Position numbers and translations under genes: made by a program. Positions 24,986-32,846 of a stretch of DNA of 64,000 bases are shown here, piece after piece. Position 1 is the stretch's first letter. Every line of letters starts with the position of its first letter. Below the pieces are notes generated by a model that did not search any database, was not told the origin of the DNA, and was given only the letters and a program-made list of their open reading frames with translations. Origin of the DNA: Brucella anthropi_A (GTDB lineage: Bacteria > Pseudomonadota > Alphaproteobacteria > Rhizobiales > Rhizobiaceae); contig NZ_LQBD01000006.1 of NCBI RefSeq assembly GCF_046630315.1, forward strand, positions 1-64,000, written 5' to 3'.

Positions 24986-26197
24986 ATGGCACATTGGCTG
25001 ACGGTGATCGGGATCGGCGAAGACGGATTGGACGGGCTTGGGAAAACCGCGCTCGCGGCGCTTGCTTCGGCCAGGGTCATTTTCGGCGGCAGGCGCCATC
25101 TGGATTTTCTGGGCGGCGAGATCAAGGCCGAGCGCGTGGCCTGGCCGTCGCCCTTCGACGAAGCTTTCGCGATGATTGAGGCGCGTCGCGGCCAGCCGGT
25201 CGTGGTGCTGGCAAGCGGCGATCCGATGTTCTTCGGCATCGGGGCATCGCTCTCCCGCCATTTTTCGCCGGAAGACATGCGCGTCCTGCCCCATCCCTCT
25301 GCTTTTTCATTGGCTGCGGCGCGGATGGGGTGGCCGCTTCAGGACGTGCGAACCGTCAGCGTTCATGGCCGTCCGTTTGAATTGCTGCTCCCGCATATCC
25401 TGCCGGGCGAGAGAATTCTCGTGCTTGGCAATGATGGTTCAACACCGGCAAAGGCGGCGGCAATGCTCAAGGAGAAGGGATTTGGCCAAAGCCTGATGAC
25501 CGTGCTGGAGCACATGGGCGGTGCGAAGGAGCGCGGGATAGGGGGGAGAGCGGAAAACTGGCGGCATGAGCGATGCGCCGATCTGCATGTTCTGGCGATT
25601 GAATGTATGGCTGCGCCGGAAGCGAGCGTGTTTTCTCCCGTTGCCGGGCTGCCCGATGAGGCTTTCGAAAATGACGGGCAACTGACCAAGCGCGACATTC
25701 GTGCCGTCACCCTGTCGCGGTTGCAGCCCTTGCCGCGGCAACTGCTCTGGGATGTCGGCGCGGGGTGCGGATCGATCGGCATTGAATGGATGCGCGTTCA
25801 CCCCTCCTGCCGTGCGATTGCCATCGAGGCCAACGAGCAACGGCAGGCGATGATCGAGCGCAATCGCGCGACATTGGGTGTTCCCGGATTGCAGCTGGTT
25901 AGGGGGGAAGCACCGTTCGCGCTGGAAGGGCTGGAAGCGCCGGACGCGATCTTCATCGGCGGGGGCGTAACGGATGATGGCGTGCTGGAAGCCTGCTGGG
26001 ATGCCCTGAAGCCGGGCGGCAGGCTTGTCGCCAATGCCGTCACCCTGCAAAGCGAAATGCTGCTTTTCAACTGGCGCGAAAAATCCGGCGGAGAGTTGAC
26101 GCGGCTTGGCGTCGCGCAGGCCGGGTCGCTCGGTTCCTTCGATGTCTGGCGGCAGGCGCTGCCCGTCACGATTTATTGCGGTTGCAAGCCTAAATGA
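24986..26197 (+). CDS. cobL: Precorrin-6Y C5,15-methyltransferase (decarboxylating)
   Basis: A 403-residue bifunctional enzyme with an N-terminal CbiE-type C5 methylase (about 1-210; V-I-G-I-G-E-D-G near residue 7, L-A-S-G-D-P-M-F-F-G near residue 72) and a C-terminal CbiT-type C15 methylase/decarboxylase (about 225-403; R-D-I-R-A-V-T near residue 237, D-V-G-A-G-C-G-S-I-G-I-E near residue 257). ATG at 24986 has AAAGGAG 9-15 nt upstream. Its stop overlaps a palindromic iron-box candidate for the next gene. Confidence 0.96.
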   Translation: MAHWLTVIGIGEDGLDGLGKTALAALASARVIFGGRRHLDFLGGEIKAERVAWPSPFDEAFAMIEARRGQPVVVLASGDPMFFGIGASLSRHFSPEDMRVLPHPSAFSLAAARMGWPLQDVRTVSVHGRPFELLLPHILPGERILVLGNDGSTPAKAAAMLKEKGFGQSLMTVLEHMGGAKERGIGGRAENWRHERCADLHVLAIECMAAPEASVFSPVAGLPDEAFENDGQLTKRDIRAVTLSRLQPLPRQLLWDVGAGCGSIGIEWMRVHPSCRAIAIEANEQRQAMIERNRATLGVPGLQLVRGEAPFALEGLEAPDAIFIGGGVTDDGVLEACWDALKPGGRLVANAVTLQSEMLLFNWREKSGGELTRLGVAQAGSLGSFDVWRQALPVTIYCGCKPK

Positions 26198-26212
26198 TGA
26201 CTTGAATAGTCA
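26198..26212 (+). promoter_or_regulatory. Putative RirA iron-responsive operator (TGA-N9-TCA)
   Basis: The sequence TGACTTGAATAGTCA fits the rhizobial iron-responsive operator pattern TGA-N9-TCA recognised by RirA, and lies within a wider inverted repeat ATGACT-N5-AGTCAT (26197-26213). It overlaps the last base of cobL and sits 51 nt before a siderophore-interacting protein gene. Pattern and gene function agree; binding is inferred. Confidence 0.6.
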
Positions 26213-26263
26213 TGTTATATTCGGGTAAGGCTGGGGAAGATGTTTCCCAGAGGAGAACGGGGC

Positions 26264-27364
26264 ATGTCCGAACTCGCCGCCAATACCCGCTTTGCGCTGA
26301 CTAACGCCGGTCATGTGGTCGATCAGCTTCTCGACCATTTTGTCGAACATGCCGATGTGCATCGTCAGGGCAGCACGGCCAGGCTCGTGCTGAGCTTCGG
26401 TCGGGCGGATGTCGAATGGGACGATGAAACGGTCAGCGTCGACGTCAGAAGCGGGGACGAAACCGGCCTTGCCTATATGAAATATTCCATCGCCGAACAT
26501 GTGCTGGAATTTCTCGACAAGGACAGCGCCAAACCGCAAATCATCTGGCAAGGCGATGGCGCTGCCGGGCTGCCGCTGCCCTATTTTCGCGAGATGCAGG
26601 TTGTTGCGGTGTCCAATGTTACGCCGCATATGCGCCGTGTTCGGCTGCAAGGCGAGAACCTGTTCCGCTTTTCGCAACTGGGCCTTCATATCCGCCTGCT
26701 GTTTCCGCCAAAAGGCCTGGCCAGGCCGCAATGGCCGGTGACGGGGGAGGATGGCCGTCCTGTCTGGCCGGATGGCGAAGCCAGGCTTGCGACGCGTGTT
26801 TATACGATCCGCAACATCGATGTCGAAGCCGGCTGGGTGGATATCGATATGGTCGTCCATGGCGATGATTGCGATGCGCCGGGTTCCGGCTGGGCGGTCA
26901 GCGCCCAGCCGGGCGATATTGTCGGCATGACGGGGCCGGGCGGCGGCGATGCGGGCGATGCGAAATGGTATCTGCTTGCAGGCGACGAAACTGCGCTGCC
27001 CGCCATCGGGCGCATTCTGGAGCGCCTGCCGGAAGGCACGCGGGCGGTCGTGCGTGTTGAAATCGGCAATGCTGCGGAAAAGCAGGAACTTGTCTCGCGC
27101 GCCGATGTCGATCTGCAATGGTTGAACCGCAACGGCGCGGAAGCCGGAACGACGACATTGCTGCAAGATGCCGTGCGCGCGGTCGAACTGCCGGAAGACG
27201 AAGACGATATTTATGTCTGGGCCGGTTGCGAGTTCAACGCGTTCCGGTCGATCCGCACCTATATGCGCAAGGAGCGCAATGTTCCGAAACATCGCCAGCT
27301 TATCGTCGCCTATTGGCGGCGCGGGCAGGATGCCGACATGCCGCGCAAGGCATCCGACGATTGA
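26264..27364 (+). CDS. Siderophore-interacting FAD-binding protein with N-terminal DUF2218
   Basis: A 366-residue cytoplasmic protein. Residues about 15-90 form a DUF2218 domain. From about 105 onward it matches ViuB/SIP ferric-siderophore reductases: an FAD-binding barrel with R-V-Y-T-I-R near residue 180 (the R-x-Y-T pattern), G-D-I-V-G-M-T-G-P-G-G near residue 220, and an NAD(P)H domain ending near W-A-G-C-E-F-N-A near residue 320. It probably releases iron from imported ferric siderophores. The ATG at 26264 follows AGAGGAG. An upstream TGA-N9-TCA box suggests RirA control, and an intrinsic terminator follows. Confidence 0.92.
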   Translation: MSELAANTRFALTNAGHVVDQLLDHFVEHADVHRQGSTARLVLSFGRADVEWDDETVSVDVRSGDETGLAYMKYSIAEHVLEFLDKDSAKPQIIWQGDGAAGLPLPYFREMQVVAVSNVTPHMRRVRLQGENLFRFSQLGLHIRLLFPPKGLARPQWPVTGEDGRPVWPDGEARLATRVYTIRNIDVEAGWVDIDMVVHGDDCDAPGSGWAVSAQPGDIVGMTGPGGGDAGDAKWYLLAGDETALPAIGRILERLPEGTRAVVRVEIGNAAEKQELVSRADVDLQWLNRNGAEAGTTTLLQDAVRAVELPEDEDDIYVWAGCEFNAFRSIRTYMRKERNVPKHRQLIVAYWRRGQDADMPRKASDD

Positions 27365-27368
27365 TGCG

Positions 27369-27395
27369 AAAAAGGGGCCGCGCGGCCCCTTTTTT
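27369..27395. terminator. Bidirectional intrinsic terminator
   Basis: Perfect GC-rich hairpin AGGGGCCGC/GCGGCCCCT flanked by A5 and T6. It lies between the convergent siderophore-interacting gene and the peptide ABC transporter operon. Confidence 0.92.
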
Positions 27396-27424
27396 CCCAT
27401 ATCCTGAAACGGATCGCTTCTGTC

Positions 27425-28174
27425 CTATCTGCGGAAACCTTCGCTCGCCCGCATCAGGTTCTTCGTATAGTCGGCGTGGATATTGCCGCTGACGAGATCA
27501 TCCGCCTGCAACTGTTCCACGACCTCACCATTGCGCATGACGGCAAGCCGGTCGCACATATGGGTAACGACGCCGAGATCGTGGCTGACCATGACGAAGG
27601 TAAGGTTACGGTCGCGGCGCACCTGTTCGAGCAGGTTCAACACTTCCGCCTGAACCGATGCGTCGAGCGCCGAGGTCGGTTCATCGAGCAGCAATATGCT
27701 GGGCTCGACGATCAGCGCGCGCGCTATGGCGATGCGCTGGCGCTGGCCGCCGGAAAGCTGGTGCGGATAGCGGAAGCGGAAGCCCGAGCCGAGGCCGACT
27801 TCATCGAGCGCCTTCACGATGCGCTGCTCCGTGTCGCCGACGCCATGGATGGCGAGCGGTTCCAGCAGCAGGCGGTCGACGGTCTGGCGCGGATGCAGCG
27901 AGCCATAGGGGTCCTGAAACACCATCTGGACGTTGCGATAGAATGCCTTGTCGCGCGGTGTCTTCAGCGCTTGCCCGTCGATGCGGATTTCGCCGTCCTC
28001 AACGGGGGCAAGCCCTGCGACCGCGCGCAGAAGCGTGGACTTGCCCGAACCGGATTCGCCCACAAGGCCGTAGGATTCGCCGCGCGCCACGTCGATGCTC
28101 ACCGATTTCAGCGCATGGAAATGATCGAAATAAACGTCGATATTATCGACGCTCAGCGCAGATTCCGTGCTCAT
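27425..28174 (-). CDS. Peptide ABC transporter ATP-binding protein (DppF/OppF type)
   Basis: A 249-residue ABC ATPase of the oligopeptide/dipeptide/nickel subfamily. Walker A G-E-S-G-S-G-K-S-T near residue 38, the signature L-S-G-G-Q-R-Q-R near residue 138, Walker B I-L-L-L-D-E-P-T-S near residue 158, and the H-loop histidine in V-S-H-D-L near residue 195 are intact. Its ATG overlaps the stop of the preceding ATPase gene (ATGA). It lacks the usual OppF C-terminal extension of about 60 residues and ends soon after the nucleotide-binding fold. Last gene of the six-gene operon. Confidence 0.93.
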   Translation of the reverse strand: MSTESALSVDNIDVYFDHFHALKSVSIDVARGESYGLVGESGSGKSTLLRAVAGLAPVEDGEIRIDGQALKTPRDKAFYRNVQMVFQDPYGSLHPRQTVDRLLLEPLAIHGVGDTEQRIVKALDEVGLGSGFRFRYPHQLSGGQRQRIAIARALIVEPSILLLDEPTSALDASVQAEVLNLLEQVRRDRNLTFVMVSHDLGVVTHMCDRLAVMRNGEVVEQLQADDLVSGNIHADYTKNLMRASEGFRR

Positions 28175-29004
28175 AATTTCCACGCCTCCTCACGCTGCAG
28201 GGTGGGGAGGGGATGGCGATCGGCTCCGATTTTCGGCATGCAGTTCAGCAATCCTTGCGTATAGGGGTGTTTTGCATGGGCGAGATCCCTGGCCGCGATT
28301 TCCTCCACGATCTTGCCCGCATACATCACGATGACGCGGTCGCAGAAGGATGAAACGAGGCGCAGATCGTGGCTGACGAAGATCAGCCCCATGCCGCGTT
28401 CGGCGACCAGCTTGTCCAGAATGCCGAGCACTTCAAGCTGCACCGTCACGTCGAGGGCCGAGGTCGGCTCGTCGGCGATCAGCATTTCGGGCTCCGCCAC
28501 CAGCATCATGGCGATCATCACGCGCTGGCCCATGCCGCCGGAAACCTCGTGCGGATAAAGGCTCATGACACGCTCAGCATCGCGGATCTGCACGGCTTCC
28601 AGCATGGCGATGGAACGCTTGCGGATTTCCTCACCGCTGAATTTGCCGTGGGCCTTCAGCGTTTCGGCGATCTGCCTGCCGATGGTCATGACGGGATTGA
28701 GCGAATATTTCGGGTCCTGCAATACCATGGCGATGCGGCCGCCGCGCAAGGCACGGCGTTCGCGCGCCGAGGCGTTCAGAAGATCGATGCCGTCGAATTC
28801 GAGTTTTCTGGCGGTGATCTTCGCATGCGGCGGGGTCAGTCCCATGATGGCGCGCCCGGTCTGGGACTTGCCCGAACCGGATTCACCCACGATGCCGAGG
28901 CGCTCGCGGCCAAGCTCGAAGCTGACGCCGCGCACGGCCTCGATTGCGCCCGTGCGGGTCGGGAAGGTGACGCGCAGGTCTTCAACGGTCAGAAGCGGCT
29001 TCAT
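28171..29004 (-). CDS. Peptide ABC transporter ATP-binding protein (DppD/OppD type)
   Basis: A 277-residue ABC ATPase with Walker A G-E-S-G-S-G-K-S near residue 39, an E-V-S-G-G-M-G-Q-R signature near residue 147 (M-G-Q-R variant usual in DppD), Walker B L-I-A-D-E-P-T-S-A-L-D near residue 168 and V-S-H-D near residue 204. The C-terminal segment H-P-Y-T-Q-G-L-L-N-C-M-P is the OppD/DppD oligopeptide-type tail. ATG at 29004 overlaps the permease stop; a longer upstream reading runs into the permease gene. Confidence 0.94.
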   Translation of the reverse strand: MKPLLTVEDLRVTFPTRTGAIEAVRGVSFELGRERLGIVGESGSGKSQTGRAIMGLTPPHAKITARKLEFDGIDLLNASARERRALRGGRIAMVLQDPKYSLNPVMTIGRQIAETLKAHGKFSGEEIRKRSIAMLEAVQIRDAERVMSLYPHEVSGGMGQRVMIAMMLVAEPEMLIADEPTSALDVTVQLEVLGILDKLVAERGMGLIFVSHDLRLVSSFCDRVIVMYAGKIVEEIAARDLAHAKHPYTQGLLNCMPKIGADRHPLPTLQREEAWKL

Positions 29005-29933
29005 TGGTTGTTCCCCCGCGGATCGAGCGCATCGCGCAGGCCATCGCCCAGAAGATTGAAGCCAAGGCTGACGATGAGGATCGCAATGCCCGGCATGGCG
29101 GCAACCCACCACTGGTCGAGAATGAAGCGGCGACCGGATGCGATCATCGCGCCCCATTCAGGCAATGGCGGCTGTGCGCCGAGGCCCAGGAAGCCAAGAC
29201 CGGCGGCGGTCAGGATGATGCCCGCCATGTCGAGCGTCACACGCACGATCAGCGACGAGGTGCAGAGCGGCATGATGTGGCGCACCACGATGCGGATCGG
29301 CGAAGCGCCCATCAGGCGCACGGCGGAGATGTAATCCGAGTTGCGCACGGTCAGCGTTTCGGCGCGCGCAATACGCGCATAGGGCGGCCATGAGGTGATG
29401 GCGATGGCGATGATGGCATTTTCGATGCCCGGTCCGAGAGCCGCAACGAAGGCGAGCGCCAGGATGAGCTTCGGGAAGGCAAGGAAAATATCGGTAATGC
29501 GCATCAGCACCGCATCGACCCAACCACCGGCATAGCCCGCAACCGTGCCGACCAGAAGGCCGATCGGGGCTGCGATGATGGCCACCAGCAGCACCACATA
29601 GAGGGTGAGGCGCGAGCCATAGATCAGGCGCGAGAGAATATCGCGGCCCTGATCGTCGGTGCCGAGCAGGTAGCCGGGTGTTCCCGGCGGCAGAAGCCGC
29701 GCATTGGCGAGATCGCCGACGACCGGCGAATGCGGGGCCAGCACATCGGCCAGGGCGGCAACGACAAGCAGGCCGATGATGATGAGAAGGCCCAGAACCG
29801 CAAGCTTGTTGGCGGTGAACCGCCGCCACACCATATAGGCGCGGCCGAGGCGGGCCTGCGTGCGTGACTGCGGACGCTCGGTCAGCAGCCATTCACGCCA
29901 TGAGAGGTTGGAACTGTCTGTCATCTGGCTCAT
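29001..29933 (-). CDS. Peptide ABC transporter permease (DppC/OppC type)
   Basis: A 310-residue inner-membrane permease with an N-terminal cytoplasmic stretch, about six membrane helices, the OppC N-terminal region (residues about 25-75) and the EAA-type loop with R-A-E-T-L-T-V-R-N-S-D-Y-I-S-A-A-like spacing near residue 190, ending in a hydrophobic N-L-L-G-D-G-L-R-D-A-L-D-P segment. G-T-D-D-Q-G-R-D-I-L-S-R near residue 90 is diagnostic. Four-base overlaps (ATGA) link it to both neighbours. Confidence 0.95.
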   Translation of the reverse strand: MSQMTDSSNLSWREWLLTERPQSRTQARLGRAYMVWRRFTANKLAVLGLLIIIGLLVVAALADVLAPHSPVVGDLANARLLPPGTPGYLLGTDDQGRDILSRLIYGSRLTLYVVLLVAIIAAPIGLLVGTVAGYAGGWVDAVLMRITDIFLAFPKLILALAFVAALGPGIENAIIAIAITSWPPYARIARAETLTVRNSDYISAVRLMGASPIRIVVRHIMPLCTSSLIVRVTLDMAGIILTAAGLGFLGLGAQPPLPEWGAMIASGRRFILDQWWVAAMPGIAILIVSLGFNLLGDGLRDALDPRGNNQ

Positions 29934-30997
29934 CGTGCGCGCGTCCTTGGATCGAGAAGCCGATAGAGAAGATCGGACACGAGGTTGAGCGCGATAAAGA
30001 CCGATCCGATGACGATGGTGCCACCGAGAACGGCATTCATATCAGCGTTCTGGAGTGAATTGGTGATGTAGAGGCCAAGGCCCGGCCAGGAGAAGATGGT
30101 TTCGGTCAGCACGGAACCCTCCAGAAGCCCGGCATAGGAAAGCGCGATCACGGTGACGAGCGGAACGGCGGCATTGCGCAGCGCATGGCCCCAGATGATG
30201 CGGCTTTCCGAAATGCCCTTGGCGCGCGCGGCAACGATATATTCCTGCTCCAGTTCGTTCAGCATAAAGGAACGGGTCATGCGGCTGATATAGGCAAGCG
30301 AGAAATAGCCGAGCAGAAACGACGGCAGGATGAGGTGGGAGACAATATCCTTCAGGGCCGGCCAGTCGCGCTGGAGGATCGCGTCGATCAGGTAGAAGCC
30401 GGTGATCGGGGTGAAGGTGTATTCGAATGTAATGTCGATGCGTCCGGGACCGGAAGTCCAGCCAAGCCGCGCATAGAAAATCAGCAGCGCCAGCATTCCG
30501 AGCCAGAAGATCGGCACCGAATAGCCGACAAGGCCGATCACGCGCACGATCTGGTCCACGATGCTGCCGCGCTTGACGGCGGCGAGAACCCCAAGCGGGA
30601 TGCCGAACACGGCGCCGATGATCGTGCCGACGGTGGCGAGTTCCATCGTCGCCGGGAAAACGCGGCGAATGTCGGTCATGACCGGATTGGTCGTGAGCAC
30701 GGAAGTGCCGAAATCGCCTTGCAGCACGCCCTTCACGTAAAGGAAGAACTGCTGGTAATAGGGCAGGTTGAAGCCCATTTCCTCCCGCACGCGGGCCACG
30801 ACATGCGCAGGCGCGCGGTCGCCGACGATGGCAAGCACCGGGTCGATCGGCACCACGCGGCCAATGAAGAAGGTGACGGCCAGAAGGCCCAGATAGGTCG
30901 TGACGACGATGAGCAGAAAACTGCCTATCGACGCGGCAAGGGCCGTTGAACGCCGTGGCGCCCGCCTTACCTTTTTGGTGGTTCCAGTGTTACTCAA
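29930..30997 (-). CDS. Peptide ABC transporter permease (DppB/OppB type)
   Basis: A 355-residue permease with a basic N-terminus (K-K-V-R-R-A-P-R-R), a first membrane helix near residues 22-45, and about five more. The loop Y-I-V-A-A-R-A-K-G-I-S near residue 255 is the conserved EAA-type coupling segment of DppB/OppB, and the C-terminus ends D-L-L-Y-R-L-L-D-P-R. It is about 30-40 residues longer than many DppB proteins, mostly in a periplasmic loop near residues 165-200. It lies 180 nt downstream of the binding-protein gene. Confidence 0.95.
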   Translation of the reverse strand: MSNTGTTKKVRRAPRRSTALAASIGSFLLIVVTTYLGLLAVTFFIGRVVPIDPVLAIVGDRAPAHVVARVREEMGFNLPYYQQFFLYVKGVLQGDFGTSVLTTNPVMTDIRRVFPATMELATVGTIIGAVFGIPLGVLAAVKRGSIVDQIVRVIGLVGYSVPIFWLGMLALLIFYARLGWTSGPGRIDITFEYTFTPITGFYLIDAILQRDWPALKDIVSHLILPSFLLGYFSLAYISRMTRSFMLNELEQEYIVAARAKGISESRIIWGHALRNAAVPLVTVIALSYAGLLEGSVLTETIFSWPGLGLYITNSLQNADMNAVLGGTIVIGSVFIALNLVSDLLYRLLDPRTRAR

Positions 30998-31140
30998 TGT
31001 TCTGACCGCTTCCGATAATGAGAGCGTTTCGGAACGGGAACCGGTCCGACGCCTCAGTCATCTTTGCTTGAAAAGCTCTGGAGCGGCTTTCCATTCTGAT
31101 TCAGAAAACCGCCCCATCTTTTTGTTTTCCCGTCGTTTCA

Positions 31141-31163
31141 GCGCAGGCGCGAGGGGCCTGCGC
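31141..31163 (-). other. Intercistronic GC-rich hairpin after the binding-protein gene
   Basis: Perfect 8-bp inverted repeat GCGCAGGC/GCCTGCGC in the 180-nt gap between the binding-protein gene and the permease gene. Such hairpins commonly stabilise the upstream mRNA or partly terminate, giving more binding protein than permease. No T-run follows directly, so partial effect is inferred. The rest of the gap holds no recognisable gene. Confidence 0.55.
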
Positions 31164-31177
31164 CGAAGCGCGGCCGA

Positions 31178-32809
31178 CTATTCCTTGCTGACGGTCGCCA
31201 GGAAGTTGGAGTCGAATGTCGGGCCGAGCTTGTAGCCCTTGACGTTGCCGCGAATGCCGGCAACCTCAACCTGCTGGAACAGCATGACGAACGGGCTCTG
31301 GTCGAGCGCTTCCTGCTGAAGCTTCTTGTATTCCTCGGCGCGCTTTTCGTTGTCGCGTTCCAGCAGAGCGGCCTGCGTCTGCTTCGTCAGCTCCGGAATA
31401 TCCCAGGCGTTGCGCCAGGCAAGCGTCTTGGTCGATGCATCGTCGCCGTTGTCCGGGTTGCTGGTGAAGGCTTCGGCGTTGGAATTCGGGTCCCAATAGT
31501 CCATGCCCCACTGGCCGATATACATATCGTGGTTACGGGCGCGATATTTGGTCAGCGTCTGCTTGCCGTCGCCGGGGATGATCTCGATCTTGACGCCCGC
31601 CTGGGCAGCGGTCTGCTGGAAGGATTCGGCAATGCCGGTGACGGGCTGGCCGTTGCGCACGTCGAACGTGACCGAAAGACCGTCCTTCAGGCCCGCCTTG
31701 GCGAGAAGTTCCTTCGCCTTGGCGACATCGAGCTTGTAGGGCGCGGAATCAAGGGAACCAAGGACGCCCTTGGCCTGATAGGTCTGGCGGATTTCGCCGA
31801 TGCCCTTGATGAGGGTCGAGCCGATTGCATCATAATCGACCAGATATTTGAACGCTTCGCGAACTTCCGGCTTGGCCAGGTTCTCGTTCTTCTGGTTGAG
31901 GCTGATGTAATAGACCGTGCCCTTGGCGGCGCTGGCCGTGGAAAGGTCCGCATTCTTCTGAACGGCTTCGTAGTCGCCCGGCTCCAGATTGCGCGCCACA
32001 TCGACGTCGCCCGATTCCAGCATCAGGCGCTGCGTCGCGCTTTCCTTGACGTGGCGATAGAAGACGCGCTTGAGCTTGGCCTTTTCGCCGTAGAAATTGT
32101 CGTTGCGCTCCAGAATGACAACTTCATTGGCGCGCCATTCGCGGATCGTGAACGGGCCGGAGCCTGCCGATTTGGTCTTCAGCCATGCATTGGCATAGTC
32201 GGTGTCGTATTTATAGTCGTCGGTCGGCGTGACCTTTTCGGCATGTTCTTCCAGAAGCTTCTTGTCGACCACTGCCGCGACGGTGGCGGTCAGGCAGTTC
32301 AGCACGAAGCTTGGCGCGTAGGACTTGTCGACGGTGAAGACGAAGGTCGTGTCGTCCACGGCTTTCGCCTTTTCGTTGACATTGTCCTTGGTCAGGCCAA
32401 ACTGGGTCAGGATGAAGGCCGGGCTCTTGTCCAGACGCACGGCGCGCTCGAAGGAATAGGCCACATCGGCTGCCGTGATCGGGTTGCCGGAAGCGAACTT
32501 GATGCCCGGCTTCAGCTTGAACGTATAGGTGAGGCCGTCATCGGAAACGGTCCAGCTTTCAGCGACGCCCGGCACGACTTTCGACGTGTCGTTGATGTCG
32601 AGGCGAACGAGCATGTCATAGGCATTGCCGATGAATTCGGCCGGGCTCAGTTCGAAGGATTCAGCCGGGTCGAGCGTGATGGTGTCATCGATGGCCCATG
32701 CCTGGACCAGCGTGTCGGCAGGCGTGGCCGACAAGGCCGGATTGGCGGCCAGAACGGCGGCAAGCGCCGCGCCCGCGGCCAGAATGCGAAAACGTCCGAA
32801 ATGCATCAT
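31178..32809 (-). CDS. Peptide ABC transporter substrate-binding protein (SBP family 5)
   Basis: A 543-residue periplasmic receptor of the DppA/OppA/NikA family. The signal peptide is clear (hydrophobic residues 8-27, cleavage near A-L-S-A). Family features are D-P-A-E-S-F near residue 45, a V-V-P-G-V-A-E-S-W near residue 78, and the G-I-K-F-A-S-G-N-P-I-T-A-A-D-V-A-Y-S segment near residue 105. Start is ATG at 32809 with GGGGA upstream; ATG at 32806 is equally possible. It follows the dipeptidase gene by 37 nt in the same operon. Substrate is likely a short peptide, given the linked peptidase. Confidence 0.95.
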   Translation of the reverse strand: MMHFGRFRILAAGAALAAVLAANPALSATPADTLVQAWAIDDTITLDPAESFELSPAEFIGNAYDMLVRLDINDTSKVVPGVAESWTVSDDGLTYTFKLKPGIKFASGNPITAADVAYSFERAVRLDKSPAFILTQFGLTKDNVNEKAKAVDDTTFVFTVDKSYAPSFVLNCLTATVAAVVDKKLLEEHAEKVTPTDDYKYDTDYANAWLKTKSAGSGPFTIREWRANEVVILERNDNFYGEKAKLKRVFYRHVKESATQRLMLESGDVDVARNLEPGDYEAVQKNADLSTASAAKGTVYYISLNQKNENLAKPEVREAFKYLVDYDAIGSTLIKGIGEIRQTYQAKGVLGSLDSAPYKLDVAKAKELLAKAGLKDGLSVTFDVRNGQPVTGIAESFQQTAAQAGVKIEIIPGDGKQTLTKYRARNHDMYIGQWGMDYWDPNSNAEAFTSNPDNGDDASTKTLAWRNAWDIPELTKQTQAALLERDNEKRAEEYKKLQQEALDQSPFVMLFQQVEVAGIRGNVKGYKLGPTFDSNFLATVSKE

Positions 32810-32846
32810 GTCATGAGTCCCCTTTGTGTGATTTTGTCCGGTTCGG

